This document shows, one piece after another, positions 13,683 to 17,834 of a DNA stretch of 17,834 bases. The notes under the pieces were generated by a model. The model made no database searches. It was not told where the DNA came from and was given only the letters and a program-made list of their open reading frames with translations. Position 1 is the stretch's first letter. The number at the start of each line of letters is the position of its first letter. A program made the translations under genes and the position numbers. This DNA is from Spirochaetales bacterium (GTDB lineage: Bacteria; Spirochaetota; Spirochaetia; DSM-27196; SLAA01), in assembly GCA_007126415.1 (NCBI GenBank), contig SLBH01000160.1, forward strand, positions 1-17,834. Reading direction: 5' to 3'.

Positions 13683-15497
13683 ATGGCAAGCAGCGCAAAT
13701 CTACAGACCTTAGCACGCAGTCTGAGCGACGACGAGCGTCGCTACCTGCACGATAGAATTGTACAGAGCCTCAGCCTAACCAAGAGCAGCCAAGAGCAGC
13801 ATCTGTATCGCGGTGAGCCGCCGGAGGAGCAGCGGCGTGCGCTGGTACGGCGCGAGATAGCCGAGTTCTCTGTTGTGCAGCGACTGTGGTTCGCAATTAG
13901 GAAGTTTTTTAGCGGGCTCGACGACGAGTCGCTCTACCAACAGATGCGTGTCGGGCGGATGAAGCGCAAGCTTCGCCGCAGCGGAAAGCGGTTTATCGAT
14001 GTTGATACCCGTTCGCTCGGCCCGGAGTTTGCCGAGCAGGTCTACGAGCTATATCGTGCCGCGTATCCGGTGATTCCTATCGTAAAAGCGGCCTGGGGCG
14101 GCTCCCAGATGCTGCGCCAGATCGTTGAGTTTCACCTGCGCCGCAGTATTCCCGGCGCAAAGTACGAACTCGAGCAGTTCATCTCGCTTAACGATATGAT
14201 GGAAATCTTTCGTACGAGCGAAAACAAATCCGATATCCGCTCCGAGGTATTGAAGCGTCTCAAACTCTATATGGACGGCATTCACGAGGATGTGTTCCGC
14301 AGCATCGCCGAGGGCGTGCTGCCGCTTTACCATCTGCGCGGGCTCGGGACGTTTCCGTTCGACGAGTTTTTTCAGCTCTTCTCACACACCCTTGATCTAT
14401 CGGTTCCGCAGGAAACGCCGAGCTTCGATAGCGCGGAGTTTGCGGTTGCCGGCCCGTATCTTGAACAGCTGTACTATGGCCTCTACCTTGCCTCAAAACA
14501 CGGCAGCCGTAATGCGCTGCACGAAGACGTGCTGCGCTTCTACCTGTTGTACGAGCGCGAGGGAGCCGAGGTGCTGCAGTCCGACGATCCCCAAACGCTC
14601 GAACACAAGACCGCCGCTATCGATGCGGCGCAGGTTGCGGGGCTGCAAGAAAGCATTGCGCGGCTTTACGAGGAGGCCGAGCGTGTACTCAAAGAGATGC
14701 CGCTGGTTGAGCTCGTAAAAACGGTGCACGACGATCCATACTACCGCTTGATGGTGTATTTGCCGAGCCTGCACCTGCAGGAGTTTTATCATGCGGCGTT
14801 GAAGATGCACCTGTTAACGGAGCTCGATGAGCTGTTTCCTCATGTGCGTCTCGGCGTGATCAACAAAATGATCCAAGAACTCTTTGGCGAGGAGCCTCCC
14901 GAGTTCGAGTTCTACCGCGCCTCGATCCAACAGACCGTCAAGAAACTCGGTCTGCCGGTCTTCAAGCATATGCGCTCGTTGCAGGTGGTGTATCACTTTG
15001 TGCGTGAGATCTATCGGCCCGAGATCGTCGAGCTGTTGCGCGTGCTTTCGCGAATTGTTCCGGTACGCGTCAAGGAGGCCGGGCGCGATTTGCTCACAAT
15101 CGCCTCGGGAATCGAGGACGCCGCCGAGAAGATGCACCTGTTTGATCTCGGTTTCTCGCCTGATTCCGACGAGGGCAAGTCGTTCTATCGGCTGCGCTAC
15201 GCGGTGGAGAAAGACCTTAAGCAGCAACGCACCTACCAGAAGTTTGTGGCGCAGAAAGACCGTGAAGCTCGCACCTTGCTCGACAAAAGCCTCGATCGGT
15301 TCGAGGAACTCACTACGGTGTTTACCAACGTCAGAAACGCTTCAAACAACGCATTGAACGAGAAGTTCACCGCGGTAGACGGAACCGCGGCGCGCGGTCC
15401 ACGCTCGCTCGAAGCGGTGCTCGACCGTCACCTGAGCCGTCTGCATACGCTTAAAGCAATTGTGAAGCAATTGATCGCGGTGGAAGAGGGGAGCTAA
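13683..15497 (+). CDS. Large helical protein of unknown function, probably spirochaete-specific
   Basis: The ATG at 13683 gives 604 residues; the frame extends to a TTG at 13656, which lies between the promoter elements. The protein is mostly alpha-helical, rich in Glu, Arg, Leu and aromatic residues, with no signal peptide, clear membrane span, P-loop or metal motif. Recognisable stretches include SLSDDERRYLHDRIVQSL at the N-terminus, LRGLGTFPFDEFFQLF in the middle, LHLQEFYHAALKMHLLTELDELFP, and a coiled C-terminus (ARTLLDKSLDRFEELTTVF). It reminds me of an uncharacterised family of about 600 residues in Treponema and relatives (possibly DUF5312), from memory only. It is divergent from flaB across 199 bases. 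A 10-base tandem duplication (CAAGAGCAGC at 13781-13800) is near the 5' end; the frame stays open through it. Confidence 0.85.
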   Translation: MASSANLQTLARSLSDDERRYLHDRIVQSLSLTKSSQEQHLYRGEPPEEQRRALVRREIAEFSVVQRLWFAIRKFFSGLDDESLYQQMRVGRMKRKLRRSGKRFIDVDTRSLGPEFAEQVYELYRAAYPVIPIVKAAWGGSQMLRQIVEFHLRRSIPGAKYELEQFISLNDMMEIFRTSENKSDIRSEVLKRLKLYMDGIHEDVFRSIAEGVLPLYHLRGLGTFPFDEFFQLFSHTLDLSVPQETPSFDSAEFAVAGPYLEQLYYGLYLASKHGSRNALHEDVLRFYLLYEREGAEVLQSDDPQTLEHKTAAIDAAQVAGLQESIARLYEEAERVLKEMPLVELVKTVHDDPYYRLMVYLPSLHLQEFYHAALKMHLLTELDELFPHVRLGVINKMIQELFGEEPPEFEFYRASIQQTVKKLGLPVFKHMRSLQVVYHFVREIYRPEIVELLRVLSRIVPVRVKEAGRDLLTIASGIEDAAEKMHLFDLGFSPDSDEGKSFYRLRYAVEKDLKQQRTYQKFVAQKDREARTLLDKSLDRFEELTTVFTNVRNASNNALNEKFTAVDGTAARGPRSLEAVLDRHLSRLHTLKAIVKQLIAVEEGS

Positions 15498-15509
15498 CCC
15501 ACGCGTGCT

Positions 15510-15540
15510 GCCGCGCGCGCGTTATCGTGCGGCGGTCTTT
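15510..15540 (+). terminator. Possible weak terminator hairpin between convergent genes
   Basis: GCCGCGCG (15510-15517) pairs with CGTGCGGC (15526-15533) with one G-U pair and an eight-base loop, followed by GGTCTTT. The tail is short, and its last bases belong to the stop of the minus-strand HIT gene. It could serve the plus-strand gene. Confidence 0.35.
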
Positions 15541-16036
15541 ACTCTGCGAGTTCCCGCTCAAGCGGCTCAAAAGACTCGCGCAGGCGCTTCGCGGTCTCCA
15601 ACGGGCTTTCCACCAGGACGCGCTTGCCGGCCAAGAGGTCGGCGATGCCGGTTTCGTTGGGGTAGCGCGGAATCACGTGCAGATGCAGGTGCGGTATAGA
15701 GGCACCGGCGGCCGGGCCCATGTTGTAGCCGATGTTGTAGGCCCGCGGCGTGTGCGTTCTATCGAGGATGTTAAGCGTTTCACGCACGAGATGATCGAGC
15801 CGGCGCTGTTCCTCGGCAGTGTACTCGCGAAGGTCCTCGATGTGGCGTTGCGGGAACAGCATGAGGTGGCCGGGGTTATACGGGTATAGATTGACCGTGA
15901 TCACGAAAAACGCATCGCGGTAGACCGAGAGGTCTACCGCCTCGGGGTCCTCGTCACGGATGCGGCAGAGAATGCACCCGTCGGGGCGGCCGCCTTTTAC
16001 GTAGGCGAGCTTCTCGAAGTTAAAGAAGTAATCCAT
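15539..16036 (-). CDS. HIT-family nucleotide hydrolase/phosphorylase
   Basis: A 165-residue histidine-triad protein. The catalytic motif IPHLHLHVIPR has His116, His118 and His120, the middle one likely being the nucleophile. Upstream are CILC (Cys21, Cys24) and NPGHLMLFPQRH, as in Ap4A phosphorylase-like HIT proteins, where Cys and His residues can bind zinc. The family cleaves dinucleoside polyphosphates or nucleoside phosphoramidates; the substrate is not predictable here. The ATG (16036-16034) overlaps the stop of the SPFH-like gene by one base (TAATG), so translation is probably coupled. Confidence 0.92.
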   Translation of the reverse strand: MDYFFNFEKLAYVKGGRPDGCILCRIRDEDPEAVDLSVYRDAFFVITVNLYPYNPGHLMLFPQRHIEDLREYTAEEQRRLDHLVRETLNILDRTHTPRAYNIGYNMGPAAGASIPHLHLHVIPRYPNETGIADLLAGKRVLVESPLETAKRLRESFEPLERELAE

Positions 16037-16884
16037 TACTGCATCTGCTCAAGTAACTGGAGCTCCCGAAGGTTGAGCGGGTCTCCGACATCACCGCCGA
16101 GCGCGAAGTATTCCAACAGTACCGGATAGTCGCTTAAGAGGCGACCGAAGCGCTCGAGCACCTCGATCTTCTGAGCCTCGGTAACCTCGGTGACCGCCAT
16201 CTCAGCCTGAGCCTGGATAATGGCCTCACGCTGAGCCGCAACGATATCGAGATAGATCTCACGCCCCATACGGTACAGTGCGAGATCCGGCAGCTGCAGT
16301 TCGCGCACGCGGAACGACACCACCTCTAACTCGGCGTATCGCGACTGAATTAGGCTCTCGAGCTCGTCCTCGATCTGGCTCAGAAGCTCCGATACCGTCT
16401 CGGCCTCGGGCGCATCAGAGAAATACTCGCTCAGGAACTCGAGGCTGAGGCGCTCAACCTCACCGCCGAGCTCCTCGAGATACGTTTCGATAGCGTCGGG
16501 GCGCACCCCTCGCTCCTCGGCTAGTCGCGGGAGCTCATCGGCTTGCAGGCGCACCTGAAGCTCCAGGCCAAGGTTATAATCGAGACTGGGATTGCCCTCG
16601 AGGTATTGTTGGAAGACCTCCCCGGAGGGTAAACTGCCCGACTTTGACAGCTCGAGTGCATGCGTCTCGCGGCTGAAGAGATACAGCTGCATGTTGCCGG
16701 GGGGAACGTGCTCCCAGCGCCAGTTGAACTCCCCGGCGCGTAGTACCTCGGGTTCCCAGCCGCCGGTGCGGCTGAACGCCACCGCAACGTGGTCTTCAGG
16801 GATGAGGATTTGAACCCATCCGCGGTAGAACACCGCTCCACCGATCGCCAATAGTAGAACCAGGATCACCAACGCTTTCTTCAT
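16036..16884 (-). CDS. SPFH/band-7-like single-pass membrane protein
   Basis: Start ATG 16884 (282 residues), with AAAAGGA a few bases upstream and overlap with the HAD stop as ATGA. MKKALVILVLLLAIGGAVFY is one N-terminal membrane span or uncleaved signal. The following PEDHVAVAFSRTGGWEPEVLRAGEFNWRW is like the opening of SPFH/prohibitin-domain proteins. A long helical part follows, with an Ala/Glu-rich coiled region (AAQREAIIQAQAEMAVTEV) typical of stomatin/HflK-type proteins. It is unusually acidic. The membrane topology and any partner protease are unknown: no NfeD or HflC gene is in the window. The HIT and HAD neighbours give no clear functional link. Confidence 0.75.
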   Translation of the reverse strand: MKKALVILVLLLAIGGAVFYRGWVQILIPEDHVAVAFSRTGGWEPEVLRAGEFNWRWEHVPPGNMQLYLFSRETHALELSKSGSLPSGEVFQQYLEGNPSLDYNLGLELQVRLQADELPRLAEERGVRPDAIETYLEELGGEVERLSLEFLSEYFSDAPEAETVSELLSQIEDELESLIQSRYAELEVVSFRVRELQLPDLALYRMGREIYLDIVAAQREAIIQAQAEMAVTEVTEAQKIEVLERFGRLLSDYPVLLEYFALGGDVGDPLNLRELQLLEQMQ

Positions 16885-17834
16885 GCTAAATCCTTTTCGC
16901 GGAGCAACATGCTCCGCAGATCGTTCCAATGCGCGAGCACGAGATCGGGTTTCAGCGGCAGATCTTCCAAGCGCTCGGCCCGCAACCGTAATGAACGACG
17001 GTCTCCGGCGAACAGCGCGGTTTGCATCCCGAGCTGCGCCGCCGGTGCAATATCATTGCGCACATCGTTACCAATATACAACACTTCGCGCGGCTGCAGG
17101 GCATAACGCCGCCTTAATTCCTCCAGGACAGGTGTAAACAGTGCCGGCGACGGTTTCGCGACACCGGCCTGATACGACCAGGCGCACAACTCGGGGCGAA
17201 ACCCCAACGCCTCGAGCGGCCTCTCGAACAGCGCCTCGAGCACAAGCGGGGTAAAGAACTGTGCGTTCGAGACGATCCCGAGCGGGACGCCGCGCTCTTG
17301 AAGCAAGGCGAGAAGCTCTGCGGCGCCGGGCATAAGAGCAACCGGATTGGCGCAGATCTCGTAGCGCAGCGCAACCCGGGCGACGAGATCATCGGGCAGG
17401 TGACCCCACGCCCCTTCAGCCGAGCTGAGCTGCCCTCCGGGATCGATCCGCCGCAGCACGCTACGCCAGGTATCTCGAATCTCTACTTCGGGATTCGCCA
17501 CGCCCCGCGCCTTTAGGCGACGATGTGTCTCGCGAATTGTGGTGAGGTACAACGTGCGCGCCTCGGATGCGAGGCGGGCGCGCAACGGCGCGCTCGCGGC
17601 CGGAGCGAGTTCAGGCAGCTCGGCAAGCGCGGCCGCAAACGCGGCGTCGCCGGACTCAGCTTCCGGTGCGTCGGGACGAGCGTTCGGCACGCCGTCTTCG
17701 ATACCGGTGTTTTCGACGCTGCCGATATCGCCGGAGCTTGAGATCAGCAGGGTTCCGTAGACATCAAACAGCACCGCTTTTGGCTCGCCCGGCAGCGAAC
17801 CGGTCGTTTCGAGGCCGGTGGGGATAGGCCGAAG
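16881..17834 (-). CDS. HAD-superfamily hydrolase (5' partial, runs off right edge)
   Basis: The frame is open to the last base (317 residues visible). A GTG at 17774 exists, but the first HAD strand (PKAVLFDVYGTLL) begins before it, so the true start is probably upstream, outside the window. Motif I is FDVYGTLL, with Tyr rather than Asp two residues after the nucleophile, as in haloacid-dehalogenase-type members. Motif II is GIVSNAQFF, motif III Lys is in GVAKPSPALF, and motif IV is YIGNDVRNDI. After motif I comes a Gly/Glu/Ala-rich insert of about 55 residues, followed by a helical cap. The substrate is unknown: phosphatase or dehalogenase. It is the first visible gene of the HAD-SPFH-HIT set, overlapping the next gene as ATGA. 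Confidence 0.88.
   Translation of the reverse strand, partial: LRPIPTGLETTGSLPGEPKAVLFDVYGTLLISSSGDIGSVENTGIEDGVPNARPDAPEAESGDAAFAAALAELPELAPAASAPLRARLASEARTLYLTTIRETHRRLKARGVANPEVEIRDTWRSVLRRIDPGGQLSSAEGAWGHLPDDLVARVALRYEICANPVALMPGAAELLALLQERGVPLGIVSNAQFFTPLVLEALFERPLEALGFRPELCAWSYQAGVAKPSPALFTPVLEELRRRYALQPREVLYIGNDVRNDIAPAAQLGMQTALFAGDRRSLRLRAERLEDLPLKPDLVLAHWNDLRSMLLREKDLA

Noticed and set aside
17772..17774. GTG as start of the HAD gene
   Set aside because: It would remove the residues leading into the first core strand, and the frame is open to the window edge, so the gene is treated as 5' partial.
1..17834. CRISPR array, insertion sequence, phage or defence island
   Set aside because: No spaced palindromic repeats, transposase, integrase or defence-type genes were seen; the gene content is housekeeping.

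Overview
The window looks like chromosomal housekeeping DNA from a fairly GC-rich, probably free-living spirochaete (Spirochaetaceae-like). The main reason is a periplasmic-flagellum core flagellin of the FlaB type on the minus strand (12611-13483). Supporting this are a FliK-like/FlhB-tail gene pair next to the ribosomal operon, a large unrecognised helical protein divergent from flaB, and a mix of ATG, GTG and TTG starts. I see no insertion sequence, phage gene, CRISPR array, rRNA or tRNA.

Region 1 (1-999) is the 3' part of a secreted or envelope-type protein with a Pro-Glu-Gln repeat and a TPR-like end. Region 2 (1024-8224) is a long plus-strand run: ffh, rpsP, khpA, rimM, trmD, rplS, a FliK-like protein, a stand-alone FlhB cytoplasmic tail, an HD-GYP protein, a YraN-like nuclease-fold protein, a 60-residue ORF and a basic zinc-ribbon protein. 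From ffh to the FlhB tail the order follows the ffh-rpsP-ylqC-rimM-trmD-rplS-ylqG-ylqH cluster of Bacillus subtilis, so the first half serves protein targeting, ribosome assembly and tRNA modification and the second half looks flagellar or c-di-GMP related. A TATAAT promoter inside the end of the FliK-like gene may uncouple the two halves.

Region 3 (8238-11105) holds a divergent pair (a secreted HEAT-repeat protein on minus, coaD on plus), then rpmF-acpP with its own promoter and a terminator, then rnc. Region 4 (11103-13483) is minus strand: cca, and upstream of it flaB with a strong terminator between them. flaB has a sigma-28-like promoter and a structured leader that resembles a CsrA-controlled flagellin leader. 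Region 5 is the divergent 604-residue gene (13683-15497). Region 6 (15539-17834) is a tightly overlapping minus-strand set transcribed HAD hydrolase, SPFH/band-7-like membrane protein, HIT hydrolase; the HAD gene runs off the right edge.

The most interesting signals are regulatory. The flaB leader carries a hairpin loop matching the CsrA consensus at 9 of 10 positions, followed by a GGA-rich Shine-Dalgarno. Three genes (coaD, the HEAT gene, cca) each have a start codon exactly 7 bases after a -10-like hexamer and could be read from leaderless mRNAs. The FlhB tail begins where FlhB is normally self-cleaved, and the HD-GYP protein lacks two usual metal ligands. No unmistakable new defence or mobile system is visible. 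All calls come from reading sequence only, without database searches.
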